DNA from: an uncultured Paracoccaceae bacterium | Lineage (GTDB): Bacteria; Pseudomonadota; Alphaproteobacteria; Rhodobacterales; Rhodobacteraceae | DNA length: 24,327 nucleotides | NCBI GenBank assembly: GCA_937927675.1 | Contig: CALBSG010000088.1 | Coordinates: 1 to 24,327, forward strand | Direction: 5' to 3' | Shown: piece after piece, positions 9,228 to 17,394 of the stretch | Layout: each line of letters opens with the position of its first letter | How positions within the stretch are numbered: position 1 is the first letter of the stretch | Translations under genes and position numbers: made by a program | The notes under the pieces: generated by a model | The model's database searches: none | Seen by the model: the letters and a program-made list of their open reading frames with translations, nothing else | Told to the model about the DNA's origin: nothing

Positions 9228-9926
9228 ATGACGGGCAGCGAACAGGGGCATGGCCATGATCTTGGCGGGCTGGACTGGCGCGATGGCGTTATTCCCGTCT
9301 CGCGGCAGTTTGATGACCCCTATTTCTCGTTGAACGACGGATTGGCCGAGACGCGCCATGTGTTCTTGGAGGGAAATGACCTGCCCGCCCGTTTGCGCCC
9401 CGGCTTTCAAGTGGCGGAGTTGGGATTTGGCACCGGATTGAACCTGTTGGCGCTGCTGATTGCCAATCCGGGCGTTCCGATCCGCTTCACCAGTTTTGAA
9501 GCCTTTCCCCTGACGGCCGATGAAATCGCTCGCGCGCTGGACCATTTTCCCGAAGCCCATGCCGTGGCAGGGCCGTTTCTGGCGGCTTGGGCGACGGGGG
9601 CGCGGCAATTTCAAATCGGCACGATATCGGCGGAAATCATCGTTGGTGATGCGCGCCAGACCCTGCCCAACTGGCAAGGACGCGCCGACGCGTGGTTTCT
9701 GGATGGGTTTTCCCCCGCAAAGAATCCTGAACTTTGGTCACCAGACTTGATGACAGAGGTCGCCCGTCACACCCTTAGGGGTGGCAGTTTCGCCACCTAC
9801 ACCGCCGCAGGCCATGTGCGCCGTGCCTTGAGCGAGGCAGGGTTTCACGTGAAACGCTGCCCCGGTCACGGTCGCAAGCGCCACATGACCATTGGCACGC
9901 TGGATGAGGTCACCCCGCATGGCTGA
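9228..9926 (+). CDS. mnmD: tRNA 5-methylaminomethyl-2-thiouridine methyltransferase MnmD
   Basis: SAM-dependent methyltransferase of the DUF752/MnmC N-terminal family that makes the last step of mnm5(s2)U34 in tRNA. The 232-residue protein has the SAM motif ELGFGTG (64-70), the family signature WFLDGFSPAKNPELW (156-170; E. coli MnmC has nearly the same), and the ending TYTAAGHVRRALSEAGF followed by GHGRKRHM. It lacks the FAD oxidase domain fused in E. coli MnmC, hence MnmD rather than MnmC. The start is supported by GGGAG nine bases upstream. The last 8 bases overlap the next gene's start, suggesting translational coupling with the EamA transporter. Confidence 0.92.
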   Translation: MTGSEQGHGHDLGGLDWRDGVIPVSRQFDDPYFSLNDGLAETRHVFLEGNDLPARLRPGFQVAELGFGTGLNLLALLIANPGVPIRFTSFEAFPLTADEIARALDHFPEAHAVAGPFLAAWATGARQFQIGTISAEIIVGDARQTLPNWQGRADAWFLDGFSPAKNPELWSPDLMTEVARHTLRGGSFATYTAAGHVRRALSEAGFHVKRCPGHGRKRHMTIGTLDEVTPHG

Positions 9927-10818
9927 ACAAAACAACCGCAAGGGGACCGTGTTCCTGATTGCCGCCATGCTGGTCTTTGCCGGACAAGATGGCATTTCCG
10001 GCCATTTGGGCCGATCGTACAACGTGTTGTCGATCGTCATGCTGCGGTATTGGATCTTTGTCGCGTTCGGCATTTGGCTGATGCACCGCGCCTATGGTGG
10101 CATTGGTCCGGCGCTGGCAACCAGGCTCAAAACACTGCAGGTCGCGCGTGGCCTTTTGCTGGTTACCGAAATCTGCGTCATGCAGCTGGCCTTCGTGAAA
10201 CTGGGCCTGATCGAAACTCATGCCGTGTTCAGCACCTCTCCGCTGATGGTAGCGGCGCTCTCTGGCCCGGTTTTGGGTGAAAAAGTCGGCTGGCGGCGCT
10301 GGGCGGCCATCGGGGTCGGCTGCCTTGGCGTTTTGGTGATTCTGAAACCCGGCTCGGGCGTCTTTTCTCTGTGGTCGCTTGTGCCGCTCTTGGGGGCCTT
10401 CCTTTATGCGCTTTATGGTCTACTGACCCGTTATGTCGGCCGCGCGGATTCCAGCCCGATCAGCTTCTTTTGGATGGGTCTTGTCGGTCTGATTGCACTG
10501 ACCCTGCCGGGTATCTGGTTCTGGAAACCGATGACGCCAGTGGATTCCTTTTGGATGGCAACCCTGTGCTGCACCGGGATTTTGGGCCATTACTTGTTGA
10601 TCCGCTGCTATGAGGTCGCCGAGGCCAGCGCCGTGCAGCCCTTTGCCTATCTGCAACTGGTCTTCATCTCGATCTTTGGGATCACGATTTTCGGCGAAGT
10701 ACTGCGCTGGAACGTCGCGGCGGGGGCCGGAATTGTGGTGATGGCCGGGTTGTTCACCCTGTGGCGGCAAAGGGTGCGCGCCCGCACGGCAGCTATTGGC
10801 CCGTCAACTCCGCAGTGA
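9919..10818 (+). CDS. EamA/DMT family transporter (first of three)
   Basis: Inner-membrane permease of the drug/metabolite transporter superfamily with about ten hydrophobic segments in two EamA repeats over 299 residues. The family hallmarks LMVAALSGPVLGEKVGWRRW (end of repeat one) and ASAVQPFAYLQLVFISIFG then GEVLRW (repeat two) are clear. The frame is open from a TTG at 9892, but the ATG at 9919, with GAGG nine bases upstream, gives the usual short cytoplasmic start. It overlaps mnmD by 8 bases and its 3' end overlaps the convergent lytic transglycosylase by 26 bases. The substrate cannot be told from sequence. Confidence 0.87.
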   Translation: MAEQNNRKGTVFLIAAMLVFAGQDGISGHLGRSYNVLSIVMLRYWIFVAFGIWLMHRAYGGIGPALATRLKTLQVARGLLLVTEICVMQLAFVKLGLIETHAVFSTSPLMVAALSGPVLGEKVGWRRWAAIGVGCLGVLVILKPGSGVFSLWSLVPLLGAFLYALYGLLTRYVGRADSSPISFFWMGLVGLIALTLPGIWFWKPMTPVDSFWMATLCCTGILGHYLLIRCYEVAEASAVQPFAYLQLVFISIFGITIFGEVLRWNVAAGAGIVVMAGLFTLWRQRVRARTAAIGPSTPQ

Positions 10819-12733
10819 TCTTGATCGGTCCCGCCTGCCCTTTCAATCGCTGCCGATAGATCACCAGACTTTCGGTGACCCGCATGACGTAGGTTCGGGT
10901 TTCGGTGAAAGGAATCGTCTCCACCCAATCCACCGGATCGCCGGTCCGCGGATCGCCGAATTCCGCAACCCATTTCCGGGGCCGACCCGGCCCGGCGTTA
11001 TACCCTGCGGCGACCATGGCAACCGAGGGGCCAAACTCATCCACCATCCGCCTCAGATAGGCCGCCCCAAGCGTGGCATTATGCGCCGGATCAGCGGTCA
11101 ACTGCCGCGTCTCATGGGCCACGCCCAGCCCCTTGGCCATCCGTCCGGCAGTTTCCGGCAAAAGCTGCATCAGCCCCATCGCATTGGCATGGCTGCGCGC
11201 GTCCGGATTGAACTCAGATTCCCGGCGGCTGATCGCCAAGGCCAAAGCCCGGCTGACCGACAGATTTTCTGGCACCATATCTGGCACGGGGTAATAGGCC
11301 CGCGGCAGGATCCAACCCTTTTCTGCCGCCTGCTTTGCCACCACCAAGGCGATGTGGGGTTCATTCAACAAAAGAGCGAGATCGGAAAGCGCCTCCAGCC
11401 CAGCACGGTCTTGCCCCTCGGCGAGATGCAGGAAAAACCGCTTTGCCAAAGCCAAATCCCCGACATCTTCCGCAAGCCGTGCCGCCGCCAACACCGAAGA
11501 CCCTGCAAAAGCGGCGGTCTTGTAGCCCCGATGCGGTTCCCCCACAGAAATCAGGGCGGGGTCAAACGACAGGCCCAGCTTCTCGGCTGCCAACTGGCCG
11601 TAATAGGCCGTCTGCTGCTCGGCGGCAGATTGATAGGCCGCCTTCGCCCCGGCCTTGTCGCCCTTGGCCTCCAGCGCGCGACCGGTCCAGTAATCCGCAC
11701 GCGACACGCTGATCGGGGTTTTCACCCCGGCCCTGAGATCGGCAAAATGGCGCAGGGCGGTGTCGGGGTCGCCAAGTTTGCGTAGGGCAATGAATCCGGA
11801 AAGGAATTCCAGATCGGCGCGGTCGCTACCCTCGTTCAGGTGGTGCGAGGCGGCGAGCCGATAGGCGTCCTTCTCTTGCCCGTTTCGCATCAGCCAACGC
11901 GCCAGAAGCGCCCGCCGTTCAGCCCAGACCTCGGGCCGACCCAGCCGCGCAGCGCTGTCAGAGCGGTCCAGCAAAAGATCCACCGCATCAGGGTAATTGT
12001 CGCGCCGCATCCGCCAAAGGAAGCGCTCATAGGCCAGACCCGGATCGTCTTTCAGGGCCGCCGGAACCGTTTCGATCAGCGCACTGGCACCCGCCTTGTC
12101 AGCCCGCAGCGCCATGCGCGCCTTGGCCAAGGTCTGCCAGCCCGCAGAAACGCGCGGCAACATCCGAAGCGCCTCTGCCGTGCGCTTGCCGTCCCAAAGC
12201 AGGTTGTCCAGCCGCACCTCATGCGCCACGGTCATCGCATCGCCCTGCATCTCCAGCAGGGCGGCCTCGTCTTCCGCCTCAAATTTCAACACGGCCCAAG
12301 CACGATACGCTTCCGCCTCTGCCTCTCCGGGGCGACCGGCCTGCATCAGCGCCTTGACCAAGGCAACAGCACCTTCCCCAGTCACAGGCTGTTCGGCGCT
12401 GAAATAGGCGATTACGCGCGCCGGATCGGTCGATCGGGCGACAGTCACCTCACCCTTTTGCCGCAGCAGCCCCAACCCAGGCCAATCGGGATGCTTGGCG
12501 AGAAAGGCCTCGTAATCGCCCAACCGGGCCGCCTCATCACCACCGCGCAGGCGATGCCATTCCACCAGATCGGCGGCAACGCCTCCGGTTGCGGAAACGG
12601 CATCGGTGGCGCTTGCCCAATCCTTGCCCGATGCCAGCCGCAGGCCTTCACGCAGGGCGTCTTCGGCGGGTCCGGCATGGGTCTGCGAGGTAAGGCTGGC
12701 GATGAGGGGGATCACAAGGGCATAGCGTTTCAT
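10793..12733 (-). CDS. slt: Soluble lytic murein transglycosylase (Slt70-like)
   Basis: Periplasmic enzyme that cleaves the MurNAc-GlcNAc bond of peptidoglycan forming 1,6-anhydro ends. The 646-residue product has a signal peptide (MKRYALVIPLIASLTSQTHA), a long alpha-helical superhelical region of TPR-like character to about residue 490, and a C-terminal SLT domain with catalytic Glu505 in SRRESEFNP, then GLMQLLPETA, GAAYL and AGYNAGPGR, all standard for family 1. The start at 12733 is chosen for the signal peptide; the frame is open 46 codons further, and no strong ribosome binding site is seen. It is divergent from dapA. The call to the Slt70 type rests on length and the helical N-terminal part. 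Confidence 0.92.
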   Translation of the reverse strand: MKRYALVIPLIASLTSQTHAGPAEDALREGLRLASGKDWASATDAVSATGGVAADLVEWHRLRGGDEAARLGDYEAFLAKHPDWPGLGLLRQKGEVTVARSTDPARVIAYFSAEQPVTGEGAVALVKALMQAGRPGEAEAEAYRAWAVLKFEAEDEAALLEMQGDAMTVAHEVRLDNLLWDGKRTAEALRMLPRVSAGWQTLAKARMALRADKAGASALIETVPAALKDDPGLAYERFLWRMRRDNYPDAVDLLLDRSDSAARLGRPEVWAERRALLARWLMRNGQEKDAYRLAASHHLNEGSDRADLEFLSGFIALRKLGDPDTALRHFADLRAGVKTPISVSRADYWTGRALEAKGDKAGAKAAYQSAAEQQTAYYGQLAAEKLGLSFDPALISVGEPHRGYKTAAFAGSSVLAAARLAEDVGDLALAKRFFLHLAEGQDRAGLEALSDLALLLNEPHIALVVAKQAAEKGWILPRAYYPVPDMVPENLSVSRALALAISRRESEFNPDARSHANAMGLMQLLPETAGRMAKGLGVAHETRQLTADPAHNATLGAAYLRRMVDEFGPSVAMVAAGYNAGPGRPRKWVAEFGDPRTGDPVDWVETIPFTETRTYVMRVTESLVIYRQRLKGQAGPIKITAELTGQ

Positions 12734-12805
12734 GGCATCGATTCTGCCAGACCCCCGCCCCCCCCACAAGCCAAAGCCCCGTGATCTTTGGATGATCGGC
12801 AATGC

Positions 12806-12834
12806 TTGGCATTTCGCCCTTGCCCGTTTATTGA
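12806..12834 (+). promoter_or_regulatory. Possible sigma-70-type promoter of dapA
   Basis: TTGGCA (12806-12811, five of six matches to TTGACA), a 17-base spacer, then TATTGA (12829-12834, three of six matches to TATAAT), leaving a leader of about 45 bases before the dapA ATG. The -10 is poor, so this is only a candidate. Confidence 0.28.
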
Positions 12835-12885
12835 GGCAGCGTTTGCAACCGGGCGCGAAAGCCCATCCCACATAGGAGACGTGTC

Positions 12886-13758
12886 ATGATCAAAGGGTCC
12901 ATTCCAGCCCTGGTGACGCCGTTCAAGAACGGCGAGCTGGATCTTGATACGCTCAAACACCTGGTCGAATGGCAAATTGCCGAAGGATCGACCGGGCTTG
13001 TTCCCGTAGGCACCACGGGCGAAAGCCCGACGCTCAGCCATGACGAACACCAGACGGTCATCGAAGTGGTGGTAAAAACTGCCCGTGGCCGCGTGCCGGT
13101 CATTGCCGGGGCCGGGTCAAACAACACCGTCGAAGGCATCTCGTTGATGCGCTTTGCCGAAAAGGTGGGCGCCGATGCCGCGCTGGTGGTGACGCCCTAT
13201 TACAACAAGCCGACGCAGGCTGGCATGGTGGCGCATTACACGGCGCTGCATGACTGCTGCAATCTGCCGATCGTGATCTACAATATTCCGGGCCGCTCGG
13301 TCGTCGATATGACGCCCGAAACCATGGGCACGCTGGCCAAACTGCCGCGCGTGATCGGGGTCAAGGACGCCACCGGCAAGATTGAGCGCGTCTCGATGCA
13401 GCGCGCGTCCTGCGGGGCGGACTTCATCCAACTGTCGGGTGAAGATGCCACGGCCCTCGGCTTCAACGCCCATGGTGGCGTGGGTTGCATTTCTGTCACC
13501 GCCAACGTCGCCCCGCGGCTTTGCGCCGAGTTTCAGGCGGCAACGCTGGCTGGCGACTACAAGAAGGCCCTCGGCTATCAGGACCGCCTGATGCCCTTGC
13601 ACGAGGCGATCTTCCTTGAGCCGGGGCTTGCCGGAGCGAAATATGGCCTGTCGCTGTTGGGCAAGTGCAGCGAAGATGTGCGCCTGCCCCTGGTCACCCT
13701 GACCGATGGCACCAAGGCCCGCATCAAGGCTGCGATGCAGCACGCGGGGCTGATCTAA
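12886..13758 (+). CDS. dapA: 4-hydroxy-tetrahydrodipicolinate synthase
   Basis: Class I aldolase condensing pyruvate with aspartate semialdehyde, the first committed step towards diaminopimelate (peptidoglycan) and lysine. The 290-residue protein carries the Schiff-base lysine K160 (GVKDATG), Y132 in YNIPGRS with R137, T43/T44 in GTTGESPTL and Y106 in TPYYNKP, each one residue behind the E. coli numbering. AGGAG seven bases upstream fixes the start. Length is standard (about 290). It is divergent from the lytic transglycosylase, linking two peptidoglycan functions, and is followed 73 bases later by an EamA transporter in the same direction. Confidence 0.97.
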   Translation: MIKGSIPALVTPFKNGELDLDTLKHLVEWQIAEGSTGLVPVGTTGESPTLSHDEHQTVIEVVVKTARGRVPVIAGAGSNNTVEGISLMRFAEKVGADAALVVTPYYNKPTQAGMVAHYTALHDCCNLPIVIYNIPGRSVVDMTPETMGTLAKLPRVIGVKDATGKIERVSMQRASCGADFIQLSGEDATALGFNAHGGVGCISVTANVAPRLCAEFQAATLAGDYKKALGYQDRLMPLHEAIFLEPGLAGAKYGLSLLGKCSEDVRLPLVTLTDGTKARIKAAMQHAGLI

Positions 13759-13831
13759 GCCCGGGGTCCTCGACGGTCCGGCGCTTGTCGGGATTTCACG
13801 ACGAGCGTCGAAGACGACGAGGAGTTTTCCG

Positions 13832-14680
13832 ATGACCGACAACCAACGCGGCAGCCTTTTCATGACCCTGTCCATGGCAGGGTTCGCCGTGGAGGACATG
13901 TTCCTCAAATCCGCCGCGCAAAGCCTGCCCGTTGGTCAGGTCTTGTTGGTCATGGGCCTCTGCGGTGCCCTGTGGTTTGCGCTCACCTCATTTCGTGCGG
14001 GCGAAACGGCCCTGCCGGGCGCGTTGTTGTCGCGAACCATGGCGGTGCGTTCGACCTTCGAAGTGGTGGGACGGCTTTTCTACGCCCTTGCCATCGCCTT
14101 GACGCCACTTTCCGTTGCCTCATCCATCCTGCAGGCAACACCCTTGGTCGTGGTCCTTGGGGCAGCTGTGCTTTTTGGTGAAACAGTCGGCGCAAGGCGC
14201 TGGATTTTGACCGGCCTCGGCTTCATCGGGGTTCTGGTGATCTTGCGGCCCGGCCTTGCAGGGTTTGACGCGCTGTCCCTTTTGGCGGTGATTGGTCTTC
14301 TTGGCTTTGCGGGTCGTGATCTTGCAACCCGCGCCGCACCCCCTGCCCTGTCAAACGCCCAGCTTGGCACGGCAGGCTTTCTGGTGCTGGCCTTTTCAGG
14401 TGCGGTGATCCTGGCCTTCACCCGAGCCCCAGATCTTCCGACCGCGCCCGAGGCCGCCAAGATCCTTGGGGCCACGGTCTTTGGTGTCCTTGGCTACAGT
14501 TTCCTGACCCGCGCCATGCGCACCGGTGAGGTTTCGGCCGTCACACCCTTTCGCTACACGCGCCTGCTGTTCGCCTTGGCCCTTGGCATGGCCGTCTTTG
14601 GCGAGCGGCCCGATGCCGCCACGCTCATTGGCGCGGCGATCATCGTGACCTGTGGTGTGCTGATCCTGACCCGCCGTTAG
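13832..14680 (+). CDS. EamA/DMT family transporter (second of three)
   Basis: Permease of the drug/metabolite transporter superfamily, 282 residues, about ten membrane segments in two EamA repeats. Landmarks are SILQATPLVVVLGAAVLFGE followed by RRW (repeat one) and AVTPFRYTRLLFALALG then GERPDAATLIGAAII (repeat two). GAGGAG seven bases before the ATG is a strong ribosome binding site. It lies 73 bases after dapA, and no convincing terminator separates them, so cotranscription is possible. Its last four bases overlap the end of the convergent cupin gene. Substrate unknown. Confidence 0.88.
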   Translation: MTDNQRGSLFMTLSMAGFAVEDMFLKSAAQSLPVGQVLLVMGLCGALWFALTSFRAGETALPGALLSRTMAVRSTFEVVGRLFYALAIALTPLSVASSILQATPLVVVLGAAVLFGETVGARRWILTGLGFIGVLVILRPGLAGFDALSLLAVIGLLGFAGRDLATRAAPPALSNAQLGTAGFLVLAFSGAVILAFTRAPDLPTAPEAAKILGATVFGVLGYSFLTRAMRTGEVSAVTPFRYTRLLFALALGMAVFGERPDAATLIGAAIIVTCGVLILTRR

Positions 14681-16377
14681 AGACTGGTCACCGTCGTCGT
14701 GAAGCCAGCGGGCAAAGTGGCCTCAAGCAGTTCCAGATCTGCCGAACAGTCACTGTATTGCGCCGCCAGTCCAGGCGGCAGGACAAAGGCATCACCAGCC
14801 GAAAGCGTACGGTCCGGCTCACCCTTGGCTTTCAGGGTCATCGTGCCCTCCAGAACAAAGGTGAAATGAATGTCCGTATCATGCATCGTCGCCGGCGGTG
14901 TGCCGCCATCGAACTTTGCGACCTGAATATTGGCGACGCCTTTGGTCCCTGCCGCAATACCCGTATCGCGGGCGGCAAAGCCCGGAATGCGGAAGGGTTG
15001 CCACTCTGCGTTATCCTTCACATGATGCACAAACCGCTGGCCCTGCCATTCGCGCGCCGGGTCACCCTTGCCGTTTGGCAAGGTCATATTGTGGTCGATC
15101 GTCGTGATATGCTCGGCCGGAACGCCAATTTCGATCACCTCGATATTGGGCGAGGCGTGGCAAACCCGGTGGCGGATTTCGGGCGGCTGGATCACGCAAT
15201 CACCGGCCGATAGGCGCAACATCTCATTGCCCTGATCCTCGTAAAGGACGTCAACCCAACCCTTGTAGCAATAGATCAGCTGAAAGCCGACGGTATGGTA
15301 ATGCACCATGTCCGGCACCGGGCCACCGTCGGGGATGCGGATATGGCTGGCAATGATCGATCCGCCAAGACGGCTGGGGATGAGATCGCGATATTGCATG
15401 CCAGCCCGACCGATGACCCAAGGTGCGGAGTCTTTAAGGCGCCGCACGCCGAACTCATGGGTGGTTTCCGGCTGCACCAAACGCGGGGTCAGCGGCACGA
15501 CCTCAATCTCGGTGCCATTCGGCGCGGTCAGATGGGTTTGCCCGCCGGCAAACGTGGCAGGATCGTCGGTCAGGATGCGAATTTTGCCGGGGCTCACCTT
15601 GGCGGATTTGTCGATCCGCACCCGCAATCCATGGCCAGAAAGCGAGGCAACCGACGGATTGTCAGCGGGAAAGATGTTCTCAAGCCGCATTCCAAGCGTC
15701 TTGGTGTAGAAAGGCAAATCGTTGCGCAACTCCTGCGTTGGCAGAAGAATTTCGGCAAGAATGGCATCACTCATTTGGCGCGTCCTTTGCAAGCGGATGG
15801 GGGGGGCGATGGCCGACGAGACAACAAGGAACACGGCCTCGGCCCCTTGATCGGTCAGATAGGCATGGGGGTCAGTGGCGTCGAAATACAGGCTGTCACC
15901 GGTTTCCAGACGCAGCGGTGTGTAAGATTGCGACACCACGATCAACGGGCCTTGCAGCACATGCAGATATTCCTCACCCGCATGGGCCAACAACCCGCCA
16001 ACCTGTTCCAGATCATGCACGCGGGTGCGGTTGACGAACGGGTGCATGGCCTTATGGCGCAGATCCCCGGCCATAAGTCGCGCTTCAAGTCGGGGGGTGA
16101 CGAAGGCCACCCCTTCGCCCGCGCGGGTCAGACTGCGACGGCCACGAAGCGGGGGGTCTTGCCGGAAGAAATCGGCAATCTCGACGCCAAACATCTGTGC
16201 CAGCCCATAAAGATGCGGGGCCGAGACTTGGCTATGGCCTGTTTCAATACGGCTCATCGTGGCCTCTGACACGCCCGTGCCTGCAGCCACTTCGGCCAGT
16301 GAAAGCTGGCGTGACAGGCGCAGTGCGCGGATACGGGGGCCAAGATCGGAATCAGGTTTCATGATTCCAACATGCAT
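14677..16377 (-). CDS. XRE-cupin regulator fused in frame to a VOC/double-cupin protein
   Basis: One 566-residue open frame that looks like two proteins. Residues 14-69 are an XRE helix-turn-helix (LAEVAAGTGVSEATMSRIE) and about 115-188 a small-molecule-binding cupin (HAGEEYLHVLQG), the layout of regulators such as PuuR that normally end near 180-200. Residue 202 is a Met (ATG at 15774), after which come a glyoxalase/VOC-like segment (about 207-260), a cupin with possible metal ligands H359, H361 and H403, and a third cupin (about 484-557) lacking the second-motif His. The internal ATG has AAAGGA eight bases upstream and follows a run of eight C. Either a true fusion or two overlapping genes joined by an indel. 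Starts at 16377 or 16362 are both possible. Function of the C-terminal part is unknown to me. Confidence 0.75.
   Translation of the reverse strand: MHVGIMKPDSDLGPRIRALRLSRQLSLAEVAAGTGVSEATMSRIETGHSQVSAPHLYGLAQMFGVEIADFFRQDPPLRGRRSLTRAGEGVAFVTPRLEARLMAGDLRHKAMHPFVNRTRVHDLEQVGGLLAHAGEEYLHVLQGPLIVVSQSYTPLRLETGDSLYFDATDPHAYLTDQGAEAVFLVVSSAIAPPIRLQRTRQMSDAILAEILLPTQELRNDLPFYTKTLGMRLENIFPADNPSVASLSGHGLRVRIDKSAKVSPGKIRILTDDPATFAGGQTHLTAPNGTEIEVVPLTPRLVQPETTHEFGVRRLKDSAPWVIGRAGMQYRDLIPSRLGGSIIASHIRIPDGGPVPDMVHYHTVGFQLIYCYKGWVDVLYEDQGNEMLRLSAGDCVIQPPEIRHRVCHASPNIEVIEIGVPAEHITTIDHNMTLPNGKGDPAREWQGQRFVHHVKDNAEWQPFRIPGFAARDTGIAAGTKGVANIQVAKFDGGTPPATMHDTDIHFTFVLEGTMTLKAKGEPDRTLSAGDAFVLPPGLAAQYSDCSADLELLEATLPAGFTTTVTSL
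15772..15788 (-). promoter_or_regulatory. Internal ribosome binding site and ATG for the VOC/cupin part
   Basis: On the coding strand AAAGGA (15783-15788) stands eight bases before an ATG (15774-15772) that begins MSDAILAEIL, a plausible native N-terminus. This could start a separate 365-residue protein from the same transcript. Confidence 0.5.
15799..15806. repeat. Homopolymer of eight G (C on the coding strand)
   Basis: A G8 tract, C8 in the sense of the cupin gene, encoding part of IAPPI directly before the domain junction. Runs of this length are prone to slippage in cells and to miscounting in sequencing. Confidence 0.95.
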
Positions 16378-16380
16378 GAT

Positions 16381-16398
16381 TCTTGCAAAATTGCAAGA
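16381..16398. promoter_or_regulatory. Perfect 18-base palindromic site, probable operator of the XRE-cupin gene
   Basis: TCTTGCAA-AA-TTGCAAGA: two perfect 8-base arms around a 2-base centre. It lies between the stop of the upstream gene (16399) and the regulator's start (16377 or 16362). The spacer is too short for an RNA hairpin and there is no T run, so a dimeric protein binding site is more likely than a terminator. XRE-cupin regulators are dimers and often repress their own gene; binding here is inferred. Confidence 0.55.
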
Positions 16399-17235
16399 CT
16401 ATTGCGATTTAAGCAAATCAGCCAGTCCGGCGCGATAGTCCGGATAGCGCAGCGTCACGCCAAGCTCTGCCTTGATCCGGTCGTTACGCACCCGCTTTGA
16501 CTCAGCGTAAAAGCTGCGGGCCAGCGGGGTCATCTCGGCCTCATCATAGGGAATGGCGGGCGGTTCCGGCAGGCCAAGCAGATGCGCGGCATGGCTCAAC
16601 ACGTCCTCCGCCGGGGCCGGATCATCGTCGCAGACATTGTAGATCGTACCGGGGTTCGGTCGGCGGATCGACGCGAGGAGTGTTTCGGCAATATCCGCGA
16701 CATGGATGCGAGAAAACACCTGTCCGGGTTTGATGATCCGCCGCGCGCTGCCGTCCCGCACCTTTTCAAACGGACCACGGCCGGGTCCATAAATCCCCGC
16801 CAGCCGGAAGATATGAACCGGCAAACCGGTGGCCAACCACGCCTCTTCGGCCTGCACCCGCTGCCGGGCGCGCAAGGATTGCGGGTTGATCGGCGTTGCC
16901 TCATCTACCCAAGCGCCTTGATGATCGCCATAAACCGCCGTTGTCGACAGATACCCCACCCAACGCGGATGGGCCGCCCGCAGCGCAGCACCGGCCATAC
17001 GCAGGAACGGATCGCCCTCTGCATCTGGGGCCGCAGCAGCCAAGACATGGCTTGCCCGCGCCAAGGCTGCGGAAAGATCGGCGGGCAACAGCAGGGGCTC
17101 CACCCCTGCGGCACGCAGAATATCGGCCCGCGCCGGATCACGGCAGGTGCCGATAACGGTCCAGCCCAGCGGGACAAGCCGGGCAGCAAGGGCGCTGGAC
17201 GTATAGCCGTGGCCAAGGGAAAGCAACGTGGTCAT
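16399..17235 (-). CDS. NAD(P)-binding epimerase-like protein (YeeZ-like extended SDR)
   Basis: A 278-residue protein with a Rossmann N-terminus (TLLSLGHGYTSSALAARL), the LSTTAVYGD and FRLAGIYGPGR segments of extended short-chain dehydrogenases, IHVADIAETLLASI, and IYNVCDDDPAPAEDVL, matching the family of E. coli YeeZ, whose substrate is not known. The Tyr of STTAVYG is present, but the usual YxxxK lysine is not evident (RARQR in that region), so catalysis is uncertain. The ATG at 17235 is chosen because the Rossmann strand follows at once; the frame is open to 17289. It precedes the XRE-cupin gene by 21-36 bases on the same strand, a gap filled by the palindromic site. Confidence 0.8.
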   Translation of the reverse strand: MTTLLSLGHGYTSSALAARLVPLGWTVIGTCRDPARADILRAAGVEPLLLPADLSAALARASHVLAAAAPDAEGDPFLRMAGAALRAAHPRWVGYLSTTAVYGDHQGAWVDEATPINPQSLRARQRVQAEEAWLATGLPVHIFRLAGIYGPGRGPFEKVRDGSARRIIKPGQVFSRIHVADIAETLLASIRRPNPGTIYNVCDDDPAPAEDVLSHAAHLLGLPEPPAIPYDEAEMTPLARSFYAESKRVRNDRIKAELGVTLRYPDYRAGLADLLKSQ

Positions 17236-17394
17236 GGCCGCACTATTGCGACAGCGCTGCGCGGCGGCAAGGCTTGATCGGCGGGACATCTTGCCCCAGC
17301 TTCAGCTTACGCGCACCGTCCTGTCACCAAGACTTCACTTGCGAGACTTGCCCGCTTTCGGTTTAGATGTGCGATCAAACGGAAGATAGGACAG

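Noticed and set aside
13759..13831. Terminator between dapA and the second transporter
   Set aside because: Only very short dyads (such as CGACG/CGTCG with a 2-base loop) and no T run.
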